The translations under genes were made by a program, and so were the position numbers. A stretch of DNA of 64,000 nt, taken from contig NZ_CABTZZ010000003.1 in assembly GCF_902489465.1 (NCBI RefSeq), positions 21,092-85,091 on the forward strand, given 5' to 3'. Shown here in pieces: positions 35,364 through 44,891 of the stretch. Each line of letters opens with the position of its first letter. The stretch's first letter is position 1. The notes beneath the pieces were generated by a model, which did not search any database, was not told the origin of the DNA, and worked only from the letters and a program-made list of their open reading frames with translations. This DNA is from an uncultured Varibaculum sp. Its GTDB lineage: Bacteria; Actinomycetota; Actinomycetes; Actinomycetales; Actinomycetaceae.

Positions 35364-36620
35364 TCACGGGTAAAGACCGCGCCGTTTGTGAGCCTGCAAG
35401 ACGCGTTCCACCGCCAATACGGTAGCTGCCACCCGCAAGGTCACGCCCTTTTCTTCGGCGTAAGCCTCTACATCTTTCCAGGCGGCGGTAATCCGCTGTT
35501 CCTCTTCTTTTTGTACTCGCTCTAGTGGCCAGAAGAAGTTGTCGCGTCCTTGTACCCATTCGTAGTAGGACACGATCACGCCACCGGAGTTTGCCAGAAT
35601 GTCGGGAACCACCATTACTCCCTTTTCATTCAAAATCTTGTCGGCGGCAGAATCGGTGGGGCCGTTGGCGCCTTCGACAATAATCTTGGCTTTCACATCG
35701 GGAGCATTTTCCTTGGTGAGCACGCCTTCAATGGCGGCTGGTACCACTACGTCTACGTCCAGAAGTAGCAGCTGAGAGGCGTCCATGGGTTCGGCACCGG
35801 GGAAGCCTACGACTTTGCCTTTTTCGTCAACGTATTCGCCGAGAGCTTTGGTGTCGATACCATCGGCGTTGTAGATGGCGCCAAAAATATCGGAGATGGC
35901 GACTACTTTGCCGCCGCGACGCTGCGCGATTTCGGCAGCTCCGCGCCCTACTTTACCGAAGCCTTGGATGGCCAGGGAGGCGTCCTCGAATTTAATGCCT
36001 TGTTTCTTCAGGGCGGCTTCTACCATGATTACTACGCCCAGGGAGGTTGCTTCTGCGCGTCCGAGTGATCCGCCGAGAGAAACGGGTTTACCAGTACAAA
36101 TGCCGGGGACGGTATAGCCTTGGAACTGGGAATAGGTGTCCATAATCCAGGCCATGGTCTGTTCGTTAGTTCCCACGTCGGGGGCGGGAACGTCTTTTTC
36201 CGGGCCGATGATCGGCAGAATCTCGGAAATGTAGCGGCGAGTTACCCGCTCTAGTTCGGCTTGGGAATACTTGCTGGGGTCAATAGTTACCCCGCCTTTT
36301 GCTCCGCCATAGGGCAGATTCACTAGGGCGCATTTCCAGGTCATCCACATAGATAGGGCGCGAACTTCGTCAATATCGACGTTTTCGTTGTAACGGATGC
36401 CGCCTTTGGCCGGCCCGCGCGTCAAGTTGTGTTGTACCCGGTAGCCGTGCAGCACTTCATGGGTGCCGTCGTCGCGACGAATCGGAATAGAAACGCTCAT
36501 TTCGCGGCGTGGCGAAGCGAGCATCTCGTAGTCGCCCTCGGAAAATCCCAGAATTTTCTGGGCTTCCCGTAGCTGATTCTTCGCGTCCTCATAGGGATTC
36601 GGTTTGTAATCCTCGGACAT
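35364..36620 (-). CDS. gdhA: glutamate dehydrogenase (Glu/Leu/Phe/Val dehydrogenase family)
   Basis: 418 residues. The substrate domain has GYRVQHNLTRGPAKGGIRYN and LPYGGAKGGV with the catalytic lysines (about 90-115), and the nucleotide domain has AIQGFGKVGRGAAE (about 215-228). Length and motifs match the short hexameric, mostly catabolic NAD-type GDH of bacteria, which interconverts glutamate and 2-oxoglutarate. The ATG at 36620 follows AAGGAG. The divergent PucR-family gene and a 14-base palindrome in the shared promoter region suggest local control. Together with the SSADH gene it forms a glutamate/GABA catabolic module. Confidence 0.93.
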   Translation of the reverse strand: MSEDYKPNPYEDAKNQLREAQKILGFSEGDYEMLASPRREMSVSIPIRRDDGTHEVLHGYRVQHNLTRGPAKGGIRYNENVDIDEVRALSMWMTWKCALVNLPYGGAKGGVTIDPSKYSQAELERVTRRYISEILPIIGPEKDVPAPDVGTNEQTMAWIMDTYSQFQGYTVPGICTGKPVSLGGSLGRAEATSLGVVIMVEAALKKQGIKFEDASLAIQGFGKVGRGAAEIAQRRGGKVVAISDIFGAIYNADGIDTKALGEYVDEKGKVVGFPGAEPMDASQLLLLDVDVVVPAAIEGVLTKENAPDVKAKIIVEGANGPTDSAADKILNEKGVMVVPDILANSGGVIVSYYEWVQGRDNFFWPLERVQKEEEQRITAAWKDVEAYAEEKGVTLRVAATVLAVERVLQAHKRRGLYP

Positions 36621-36691
36621 ATATTTTGATCTCCTTTAAGGTTATCGATTGGGGTCTGACCTTAGCTTTTCCTGACTGGCAGGAATCATTT

Positions 36692-36705
36692 ACGACGATC
36701 GTCGT
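36692..36705. promoter_or_regulatory. palindrome, candidate operator between gdhA and the pucR-type gene
   Basis: ACGACGATCGTCGT is a perfect 14-base palindrome in the 217-bp divergent promoter region, 72 bp from the gdhA start. The regulator gene next to it makes an operator plausible. Confidence 0.45.
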
Positions 36706-36825
36706 CATTACTAAGGCGGTCAGCGCCCCATCTACCTCCGTTTTGAGCGGTGGTAACTGCAGTCTATCTAGGACGTAAGTCAGGGGTAAATATGCAATAT
36801 GCATAAAATCTGGAAGTAGAATGTG

Positions 36826-36831
36826 CATAAT
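36826..36831 (+). promoter_or_regulatory. -10 box of a probable leaderless pucR-type transcript
   Basis: CATAAT is six bases before the ATG at 36838, with no Shine-Dalgarno sequence. Two copies of GCATAA (36801 and 36825 regions) lie nearby and may be regulator contacts. Confidence 0.45.
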
Positions 36832-36837
36832 GTATAT

Positions 36838-38334
36838 ATGATTACTGTGCAGGCGCTCCTGGGGCGACCGCATTTACATATTCAATCCCTTTGGTGTCCT
36901 AATCCTTTGGCCAAACTACGTTGGGTGGCGACCTCGGAACAAATAAATCCCGCTATTTCCTTAGAGGGAAACGAGCTGCTGCTAACCACTTCCGCGGGGA
37001 ATCCGGAGGCGGAAGCTGGTTGGCTCGAATATGCCCAGCGCCTGGTGGCGGGGGGAATCACTACCCTGGGATTCGGTTTGGGGCTTAGTCACGATACCGT
37101 TCCTCCGCACTTGGTGCAGGCAGCCCGGAAAACTGGTCTTAACTTAATTGAGGTAGCCGCCGATCAATCTTTTGTGGCGCTTTCCCAAGAAGTAGCGCGG
37201 ATGATCGAGGTCGAAGCCACCTCCGGGAAATATAAACTGGCGGCTTTGCAACAGCGCCTGATCCAAGCATCTGCACAGCCGCGCAGTGTAGACCTGATTA
37301 CGGGGGAGTTGGCGCGAGGGATCGGCGCACAGGTAATCATCAGAGATAAGGCGGGCAGGATGATAGCTCAAGCATCCGCGCCTACGTTGAGTGCCGATTT
37401 AGGGAATTTTGCAGAACAATCTTGGGAGGGTTTTTCCGCAAATACCTCCCAGCTTTCCTTTGAAAGCGAGGAAGGATACTGTCTTTTCGCTGCTATTAAC
37501 GCCCTAGGACAGGAAACCGCTTGGCTGCAGGTGTGTTGGAGCGTATTTCCTCAGCCGTGGCAGCAGCAGGCGCTTTCGCAGGCGGGGCTGTTAATCGCCT
37601 CGGCGCTAGCTAATTCCCGCTTTGTGTCCTCCTATCATGGGCGCTTACTGCAGCGCGCTTTTACCCTGTTGCTTTCTGGGGAGCTGGGGGCGGCGCAGAT
37701 TCTAACCGAGATGGCGTTTCCGGACGCGTGGGCGCTTAGTGGGCGCTATGTTCCGTTGGTAGTGGCAGGGGAGGAGGGCGACCTGCGGGCTTTGGCTGCC
37801 AGAGTGGAGCGGGCAGTAACTAAAACTATGCCACCGCCGCTGTGGCGTTTTCACGCCGATAATTTAGAAATGGCGATTCCGGTAGCGGCGTTGCCGCTGA
37901 CTTTGTCCAACTTTTCGCAAAAACAGTTTTCGGCTTTGCGAGCGGGAGTAGGGCAGGATTACCCGATCTCGCGGTTTAGTGCAGGGCTATCCGGGGCGCG
38001 GCAAGCGCTGCGGCACACCGGAAATACCCAGCCGGTAGCCCGGTGGGAGGAGATTTCTCGTTCTGGACTATTGCAGGTAATGGGTAGGGAAACGGTAGCG
38101 GCGTTCTCTCAGCAATTCCTGCGACCTCTACGGGGAGAAGCGGAACTACTGGCGCTGCTGGAACAGTATGTAGCCACTAAGGGTAATCGGCAACAGATGG
38201 CCAATACCCTGGGACTGCACCGTAACACCGTGGCGAAGCGGCTAGAAAAACTGCAAAGCAAACTGGGCGTTAACCTGGCAGAAGCCGGCGCTCAAGCCTC
38301 TGCCTGGGTAGCGCTACAAGGACGCAATTCCTAG
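36838..38334 (+). CDS. PucR-family transcriptional regulator
   Basis: About 498 residues. The N-terminal PucR sensor domain (1-120, MITVQALLG start) is followed by a GAF/GGDEF-like middle region. The C-terminal PucR helix-turn-helix (about 440-490) reads GNRQQMANTLGLHRNTVAKRLEKL. Relatives control purine, GABA or amino acid catabolism. It is divergent from gdhA and near SSADH, so glutamate/GABA genes are the likely targets (inference). The ATG at 36838 was chosen over an upstream GTG because a -10 box precedes it. Its stop overlaps the stop of the convergent adhesin gene (shared CTAG). Confidence 0.85.
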   Translation: MITVQALLGRPHLHIQSLWCPNPLAKLRWVATSEQINPAISLEGNELLLTTSAGNPEAEAGWLEYAQRLVAGGITTLGFGLGLSHDTVPPHLVQAARKTGLNLIEVAADQSFVALSQEVARMIEVEATSGKYKLAALQQRLIQASAQPRSVDLITGELARGIGAQVIIRDKAGRMIAQASAPTLSADLGNFAEQSWEGFSANTSQLSFESEEGYCLFAAINALGQETAWLQVCWSVFPQPWQQQALSQAGLLIASALANSRFVSSYHGRLLQRAFTLLLSGELGAAQILTEMAFPDAWALSGRYVPLVVAGEEGDLRALAARVERAVTKTMPPPLWRFHADNLEMAIPVAALPLTLSNFSQKQFSALRAGVGQDYPISRFSAGLSGARQALRHTGNTQPVARWEEISRSGLLQVMGRETVAAFSQQFLRPLRGEAELLALLEQYVATKGNRQQMANTLGLHRNTVAKRLEKLQSKLGVNLAEAGAQASAWVALQGRNS

Positions 38335-41300
38335 CGGGCTTGGCGCAGCTGGCGAGCTGCGAGCAGTCCGGCACCGGCTAGTGCCAGGATCGCGGAGATC
38401 AAAGCCAGAGTGGCTCCGTTCGCACCGGTAATGCGCAGTGACGAGGGCGCCGGCCCCGCGCTAGCCTTAGAGCCGTTTGATCCACCGGTCATATAAGCAC
38501 CGGCAGGCGCTTCGGTAGCTCCGCCGCTTTGGCCAGCTGACGGCGATGTGGTGCTTGCGCCATCCTTGTCACCCGGTTGGGGTTCAGAGGTGGGGTCAGT
38601 ACTGGGCGCAGTCGGCTGGGAAGTAGGCTCGTCGCTAGGCTCCGTAGTCGGATCATCAGTCGGGTCGGTAGTCGGTTTATCTTCCGGTTCCGCCAGGTTA
38701 ACGAACGGTTTCGCCGCGTTTTGTGACCATTTGCCATCCGTTCCCTTACTAAAGGAACGCGTTTGTGGTTCTGCCAGTTGCAGCCCCTTGGCAGTAGTTA
38801 GCTGCTTTAGTTGGTACTGCAAGCTTACGTCGTCAACCTTTACTTTATAGGCACCGGTCGCAGCATCTTGGTCAGTGCGTACCGCGAAGGTGGTGGTGCC
38901 ACTGACAATATCCGTGACTTCAAAGGCAGCCGCGGTATTGGGCTTACCATCTTTGCCCAGGGGAGTGACCTGGAAAGAGGTTCCGGCTACTGCCTTACCC
39001 TGGGAATCAACTACCTTCCAGGTAAGTAACCCGCTGACCGGTTTCGGGCCAGGGGTGGGATCGGTAGCCTGCTTGCTATTGCTAATCACCAGCGTTCCCT
39101 CACTGAGGTCAACCCCGGTGTCATCTACTGAAACCTGGGCTTTTCCATTCTCAAAACTGATGGTGTAAGTCTTGGTGTCTTTGTCGTAGCCTTCCGGTGC
39201 TGCGGTCTGCTGCAACTTATAGGTCTTAGCCTGATTCAAAGTGGCCTGGAACGAGGCATCCGCCTTATTCTCCGTGACCGGAACGGTTTCGTTGCCATCT
39301 TTCAGGGAGAAACTGCCGCCGGCTAGGGGATTAGAATCCTTATCTACCAGTTTCCAAGTAAACTGCGCGGTCTTAATCACCGGGGTGTTTTCAAACTTGA
39401 GGCCGCCCAGATCAACGATTTGGCTGTAGCGTCCATCAGTTTGCAGCTTGAAGGTGACCTTTTGAGCGCCGGTCTTGGGAACGAAATCAGCGCCAGCGGT
39501 TAGCTGTTCCACCTGGTACTTAAGAGAACCATCTGGAACCTCTACCCGGTATTGTCCCAGATTCGGATTCAGATCCCGATCCCCGGCGATAGCGGTGGCA
39601 TCAGACACGGTGAAAGACTTCGCGGTATCCAAAGTTTGGCCATCAGGTTTAAAGGCAGTCACCTTAAAAGAAGTTCCTGGCACATACTGCGAAGCATCCG
39701 CGGAAGAAACCACTTCCCAACGAATCTCTGCCCTGGTAGGCAGCTTAACGTTCTTAATAACCAGACCGGCATCTGCCAACGGCTTACCATTTATCTGCGG
39801 CTGGTAGGTGTCACCCTTGGCAACGAAAGTTAGCTGATAGCTGGTCTTATCAACCTCATATCCGTTGGGAGCGGCGCTTTGCGTCAAAGTATAGGTCTTG
39901 GTGGGATCCAGATTCGAAGCGCTATACACCCCGGGATCCGCCGCGTCCTGGGAGATAACCGTCAACGGGGCAGCCCCACCGCTAAGGGTAAAGGTAGCTC
40001 CATTAAGGTTCTTACCGGCAGTGTCCGTCAGTTTCCAAGAGAATGAGGTAGTGGCCGGAGGCTTCGGTAGTGCCAGGTTGGTGAAGGTAACTTCGCTGGT
40101 TTCTTTACCGGCAACCATCGCAGCCCAAATCCCATTGGCGTTATCTTTCTCTACGAAACTTATTTCATAGGAGGTAACGTCACCCAGCTTGTAGCCTTCA
40201 GGGGCGGCAGTCTGGGTGAGGGTGCAGGATTCCTTAGTGGGATCTAAAGAAACGCTATAGGTACCTGCGGCGCTGCCTGCAGCAGGAAGTGCTACGTCCT
40301 CAGAGCCGCAAACCAGTTTGAAGCTGCCGCCGGGTAACAGGTTATTGTCGGTATCTCGCAGCTGCCAGGTGAAAGACACTGGTTGGGGAGGCAGCGGACT
40401 CTTGGCGTTAGTAATCACAAACGCTTCCCCGCTTACTGCCTTACCGTCAACTTTTGCCTGGTATCCTTGGGAGGTCTTGTCAAAAGTAACGGTATGACTG
40501 GTTTGCTGCGGCAAGTCGTAGCCTTTAGGAGCAGCGGTTTGGGTGAGCACATAGCTCTTTGCCGGATCCAAGTCACTGACGGTGAAAGTACCAGAAGCAG
40601 AATCCGGGACGGTAACTGCCGCGCCGTCTTTTTCGGTCAAAGTAAACTGTCCGCCACTTAATGGCTGGCCTTGTGCATCTTGCAGTTGCCAGGTGAATGC
40701 AGTTTTTTCCGGCTTCGGATCCGGGGGAGTAACTGTGTCCTCACACTTAGTTACCGCTTTCACCACGGTATCGGCGCTCAGCTTGGTCTGCGTTAACTGA
40801 TCCTCCGTTATCGGGGCATCATTGAGTTCCCAATGATCCACCGCGCAGATCTTACCCGAAACCGACGGCAAGGTTACCGCCGGTAGCGCTCCGATTACCG
40901 TATTCGGGGGCAGGAAACGCGCAGTGGTATAAGCCTGGGGGAGGGAACCGCCCTCGCCAGCTACCTGGTACTTCAACGAGTAACCCTGCGCCCACAGCAA
41001 CCCGTCCTGGGTGTAAATCTGCCCGTTAACTGGGAAGATAAAGGCATCCGCCGCGTTCTTATCGCCGTGATAGGCGAACAGGCTGGGGGTCACTCGCGAT
41101 TGCAGGTAATAGTTACCGGTCTTGGGAACCGACAGTGCCAAGTTGTTGTAAAGAGTGCTGGTCAGGGCAGAAGAAAGTACAGTTTCGCCCTCGGTAGTGA
41201 CCAGAGAGAAAGGCACTGACTGTTTATTCTGGGTGAGTTTAGCTACTGCAGTACTCAGACCCAAAGTTTGCGGATTGCCAGCTCCGTCCGCTTTGCCATC

Positions 41301-43436
41301 AGCAAAACGCAAGTTTAGTACCTGCCCCTTGCCGGAACTGGTGTCTAGTGGCATATTTTCCCTGTCGGCAAGCGAGTAGGTACGCTGCGCGCTGCCATCA
41401 GTGCGGGGAGCACCCTCAGGTGAGGTGACCTGGAGTTTAGCGCCGGCGTCCAAGTTTGCGGTTACCGAGCTGCCTCCACCGGAACTTTGGAAACCTAGAC
41501 CCACCCCAGAGCTGGCCTGTCCACCAATCAAATCCAGATTAGGGCTGCCAGAAAGAGTGATTCTAGCGGGAACTTTAGTCTGATACCCGGAGCCAATTGC
41601 TGCTCCGAATCCGTAACCTAATTTTTGAGTTTGCTGCGATACTGGCTGCACGGCGGCTTGCACTGTGGGAGAGCCAGAAATAGTGACGTGGAAAGGATCG
41701 GATACGTAGGTATCTATAAACCCGGCACTACCGATTACTGCCCCATCACGGCGTCCAAAGACTTTCGCAGTCACATTTGCCTGGTCAGTGAGGCTTACCC
41801 GCCCGGAACGGTTAGCGGCAGAGCCAATAGCTCCATTAACCGCGGTGTACTTTTCGGCTGAATCCCTGGCGGTCTCGGCATTGACTCGTGCATTTCCCGA
41901 AATAACCACCTGGTTTTGCTCGGCCGCGCGAATCGTATCTTCGTTCAAACGGGAGTTTCCCGCAAAGATTTGCTCGGGTGGGAGACCACCAGCCCCAATA
42001 GCGGGGGATTCCCGAACTACCCCCAGGGCATCAACCTGGGCACTATCAGAAATGGTGACCTTAGAGGCTCCAGAGGCATAACCCCCACCAATGGCGGCGC
42101 CGCGACCATTAGAATAGGCGGTTACCTGGGCATTACCAGAGATACGTACGTCTAGGTTGGCGCTGTCAGGGCCAGACCCGATAGCGGCGATATCCCCGGC
42201 CTGATCGAGGTGGGAGTCCGCGGTACCCACTGTGACTTTGCCGCCACTAATAGCTACTTCACAGCCGGGAGCCTTTGGCCAGCCGAGATTAGCGAAGTTT
42301 TCGTTCCAGTTGCCCACCCCACGGCAACCAATATTCATCGCACTATTGCCAGTGTCGCTACTAGCCGGGCTGACCTGGACGAGACCGCCGGTAATATTTA
42401 CCCGTGGGTACGGCTGGGTGAAAGCATTCTTTATGTGTCCCTCAGAGTCCTGCATTGGGGTAGTGAAACTGCCTGCCCCCAGGGCGGTGTGATTCCCGGT
42501 AGCGTTAATCTGTCCGCCGCTAACGTTGATAGTGACCGCCGCGTTTTTCTGTGCCCAATCGGATTGAGCACCTGCCGGCAGTTTAACCGCGCCGCGACCA
42601 GTACCGATGAAAGCACCACCGTAAGCACCGGTGCCTACTTTTGCCAGGTTGACAGTCCCGCCTTTGACATTGATAGTGCCTCCAGCGCTCCAGGGAGTTT
42701 GATCGTAGTTGTTGAGCCAGCTGGGATTAGTATTCGGGTTCACTTCGTAATAAGCGCCACCGGAACCAATCAGGGCAGCACTTTCGGAAGATCCCTTGAG
42801 GTTTACGGTACCGCCAGCAATGTTAATGGTGCCAAAAGTTGAAAAGTGTTGGGTGCCAATCAGGGCAGCTTGAGACCGGGGAGAGTCGGGATTGTTCAGG
42901 TTCAAGACCCCAGATCCTGCCTGGCCGACATTCAGGGTAGTACCTGTCTTTACCTGCACCAAGGGGAGCGGAACCGGGTATTCCTTGGTGGCATTTTCCG
43001 AGGAGGCGCCCTGGCGGGTGAAAGTGTTTGTCCCGTTAAAAGCCAGACGGTTATTGGCATTGTTGTCCCCAGCGGTAACCATCGCCAAGTCTGGGTGGGA
43101 GGAGTTATCGATGTTGAGGTTGTTTACCGTCAGAGTATGACCTGCGTTGACCAGGAAAGACAGCCCCTTAAAAGTCTTACTAGTCGCGCCGGTCACGGTC
43201 ACGTTGCCACCAACAGTGATGGTGCGCTTTGCGGCGTCGGTAGGCAAAGCGGAATCGCTGAGGTCGATGTCCTCGTTGATAACGGTACCCAACTGATTCC
43301 AGGACTTGATGACCTTGCCGTTGGCGGCGTTAGCGACACCTACCGTTAACGCCGGGCCGATCAGGGCAATCATATATCCGATTAGGGAGAGGGTGAGGAC
43401 TAGCGCCGTAGGGCGTTTAGCTAAGGGATTGCGCAT
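38331..43436 (-). CDS. giant cell-wall adhesin with beta-helix and six Cna-B/SpaA-like domains
   Basis: 1701 residues from the ATG at 43436, which follows CAGGAG. Signal sequence at about 1-38. Residues about 60-760 contain many units such as ISGNAQVTA and VTISDSAQVDA, suggesting a parallel beta-helix. Six prealbumin-like domains follow at about 908, 1017, 1128, 1232, 1353 and 1468. A P/T/D/S-rich wall-spanning stretch (about 1582-1630) precedes a sorting-type end: LRITG (about 1665), a hydrophobic helix and a basic tail ending RQLRQAR. The usual sortase motif is LPxTG, so LRITG is a variant. In all six domains the E-box glutamate position (YxLxE) is glutamine, so isopeptide cross-links are not expected. 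A possible promoter, TTGTTA-17-TAACTT, lies just upstream. Confidence 0.85.
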   Translation of the reverse strand: MRNPLAKRPTALVLTLSLIGYMIALIGPALTVGVANAANGKVIKSWNQLGTVINEDIDLSDSALPTDAAKRTITVGGNVTVTGATSKTFKGLSFLVNAGHTLTVNNLNIDNSSHPDLAMVTAGDNNANNRLAFNGTNTFTRQGASSENATKEYPVPLPLVQVKTGTTLNVGQAGSGVLNLNNPDSPRSQAALIGTQHFSTFGTINIAGGTVNLKGSSESAALIGSGGAYYEVNPNTNPSWLNNYDQTPWSAGGTINVKGGTVNLAKVGTGAYGGAFIGTGRGAVKLPAGAQSDWAQKNAAVTINVSGGQINATGNHTALGAGSFTTPMQDSEGHIKNAFTQPYPRVNITGGLVQVSPASSDTGNSAMNIGCRGVGNWNENFANLGWPKAPGCEVAISGGKVTVGTADSHLDQAGDIAAIGSGPDSANLDVRISGNAQVTAYSNGRGAAIGGGYASGASKVTISDSAQVDALGVVRESPAIGAGGLPPEQIFAGNSRLNEDTIRAAEQNQVVISGNARVNAETARDSAEKYTAVNGAIGSAANRSGRVSLTDQANVTAKVFGRRDGAVIGSAGFIDTYVSDPFHVTISGSPTVQAAVQPVSQQTQKLGYGFGAAIGSGYQTKVPARITLSGSPNLDLIGGQASSGVGLGFQSSGGGSSVTANLDAGAKLQVTSPEGAPRTDGSAQRTYSLADRENMPLDTSSGKGQVLNLRFADGKADGAGNPQTLGLSTAVAKLTQNKQSVPFSLVTTEGETVLSSALTSTLYNNLALSVPKTGNYYLQSRVTPSLFAYHGDKNAADAFIFPVNGQIYTQDGLLWAQGYSLKYQVAGEGGSLPQAYTTARFLPPNTVIGALPAVTLPSVSGKICAVDHWELNDAPITEDQLTQTKLSADTVVKAVTKCEDTVTPPDPKPEKTAFTWQLQDAQGQPLSGGQFTLTEKDGAAVTVPDSASGTFTVSDLDPAKSYVLTQTAAPKGYDLPQQTSHTVTFDKTSQGYQAKVDGKAVSGEAFVITNAKSPLPPQPVSFTWQLRDTDNNLLPGGSFKLVCGSEDVALPAAGSAAGTYSVSLDPTKESCTLTQTAAPEGYKLGDVTSYEISFVEKDNANGIWAAMVAGKETSEVTFTNLALPKPPATTSFSWKLTDTAGKNLNGATFTLSGGAAPLTVISQDAADPGVYSASNLDPTKTYTLTQSAAPNGYEVDKTSYQLTFVAKGDTYQPQINGKPLADAGLVIKNVKLPTRAEIRWEVVSSADASQYVPGTSFKVTAFKPDGQTLDTAKSFTVSDATAIAGDRDLNPNLGQYRVEVPDGSLKYQVEQLTAGADFVPKTGAQKVTFKLQTDGRYSQIVDLGGLKFENTPVIKTAQFTWKLVDKDSNPLAGGSFSLKDGNETVPVTENKADASFQATLNQAKTYKLQQTAAPEGYDKDTKTYTISFENGKAQVSVDDTGVDLSEGTLVISNSKQATDPTPGPKPVSGLLTWKVVDSQGKAVAGTSFQVTPLGKDGKPNTAAAFEVTDIVSGTTTFAVRTDQDAATGAYKVKVDDVSLQYQLKQLTTAKGLQLAEPQTRSFSKGTDGKWSQNAAKPFVNLAEPEDKPTTDPTDDPTTEPSDEPTSQPTAPSTDPTSEPQPGDKDGASTTSPSAGQSGGATEAPAGAYMTGGSNGSKASAGPAPSSLRITGANGATLALISAILALAGAGLLAARQLRQAR

Positions 43437-43553
43437 CAGGACTCCTGCTGATTTCCTCAAAGTTACAAAGATTACAATTCTGTAACAAGTCTACCAGAAT
43501 TTGAGGTTGATCCGCTAGTGTGTTCACCCTTAAAAACTTATTGTTTATGCTGG

Positions 43554-44891
43554 TTAAACCGATTGTGGTAAAAGTAGCATTAATGCTTCTAAGGGGATGG
43601 TTACCCAGTCGGGACGCTGCTCGGCTTCGTAGCGCACTTCATAGAGAGCTTTTTCCACTTCAAAGGCTCTCAAAACAACCAGAGCGGGGCCGGGAAGCTG
43701 CTCTTCTCCAAAGTATCCGGCCAGGAACGCCAGGCGGGCACGGTTAAGCCATTCTCCATCCGCACCGCCCTCTACGCGGGCGTAGTCAAATGAGCGCAGC
43801 ATCCCGGCGATATCGCGCTCTACCTGGTCAGGAGCGGTACGTTCTTCTAAGGGGCGTAAAGGTTCACCCTCGAAATCGATAGCATACCAACTCTTCGAGC
43901 TATACAGGCACTGTCCTAGGTGATAGTCTCCGTGCACTCGTTGCGTAGGCGGTAATCCCCCCAGGCCAGTAAGTGCCTGGGCGAGGCGAGCGACTTCCTC
44001 CCCGATTTGAGGATGGTCTCGCAGTTGCGGATAAGCGGTCTCGGCCTGCTGATACTGGTTGCGCAAACGGGTAGCGAGCATAGTTCCCGAGGCCGGATCC
44101 TCGCCCTGTCCAAAAGCCTCCAAAAGGTGGCGGTGCATATCGGCGGTAAACGCTCCTAGCTGGCGAGCAAGCTCCGTGGGGTCTTCGCCGCTAGCGGCGA
44201 GCGAACAAATCAGCTTGAAACCATCTTGCGCTTGATCTAGGCGGATAGCCGCACAAGCGGTAGTGACCTCTTGTGGCTGACCGTCTTGATCCCAAAGACT
44301 AAGCTGTGAGTACCCGCGGGGCTGCGGCACCCCTTGCCAACCGGTACGCGCCAGCTCCAAGGGTACGGTCACTTCCGGGTTCGAACCGGTTACTAGCACC
44401 CGGAAGAACTTAATAATCGTCGGATATTTTCCGCCCAACAGCACCGAAGTATTGGATTGTTCCCCGGATAAAACTTTGCTTTCCAAACTGGCAGCCAAAA
44501 GGTTTGAAAGTAAATCGTCAGCTTCTGGTAATAGGGGCAAAGTGCCAGCTTGGTGGGTAGAGCGGATCCAATGCTGGACGTAGGCCGGGCAGTAGGGGCC
44601 GTCGACTAGGTATCCAGGGTGTTCCTGCGGACAGGAAGTGTGTCCAGCTATCCCTGCTCCGTTCCAATCTGCCACTAAGGCCAAGGGCAGGTGATACCAG
44701 ATGCCGTGCGCTTCCAAAATCAAGAGTCGGAAATTCGGATCCTCGAGTTCGCGGTAATCCAAAACCCGCACCTGGGAGCGCTCCAGATGAGAGGGAAACC
44801 AGCGCCGCTGGATCAGATAGTCCCAGATAGTGTCGATAATAGCGTCTCTGCCAGGCCATTTAAGCTGGCTATTAGGGGACTCAGCGGTCAT
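43554..44891 (-). CDS. mak: maltokinase
   Basis: Phosphorylates maltose with ATP to maltose-1-phosphate, the donor for GlgE. 445 residues with an aminoglycoside-phosphotransferase-like fold. The catalytic loop is RVHGDYHLGQCL (about 327) and the metal-binding motif is YAIDFEGEP (about 345), both characteristic of Mak/Pep2. The N-terminal lobe with LLEAHGIWYHLPLA-like strands is as in mycobacterial maltokinase. The gene overlaps the end of treS by 11 bp, so it is translationally coupled; order glgE-treS-mak. In some actinobacteria Mak is fused to TreS; here they are separate. Confidence 0.9.
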   Translation of the reverse strand: MTAESPNSQLKWPGRDAIIDTIWDYLIQRRWFPSHLERSQVRVLDYRELEDPNFRLLILEAHGIWYHLPLALVADWNGAGIAGHTSCPQEHPGYLVDGPYCPAYVQHWIRSTHQAGTLPLLPEADDLLSNLLAASLESKVLSGEQSNTSVLLGGKYPTIIKFFRVLVTGSNPEVTVPLELARTGWQGVPQPRGYSQLSLWDQDGQPQEVTTACAAIRLDQAQDGFKLICSLAASGEDPTELARQLGAFTADMHRHLLEAFGQGEDPASGTMLATRLRNQYQQAETAYPQLRDHPQIGEEVARLAQALTGLGGLPPTQRVHGDYHLGQCLYSSKSWYAIDFEGEPLRPLEERTAPDQVERDIAGMLRSFDYARVEGGADGEWLNRARLAFLAGYFGEEQLPGPALVVLRAFEVEKALYEVRYEAEQRPDWVTIPLEALMLLLPQSV

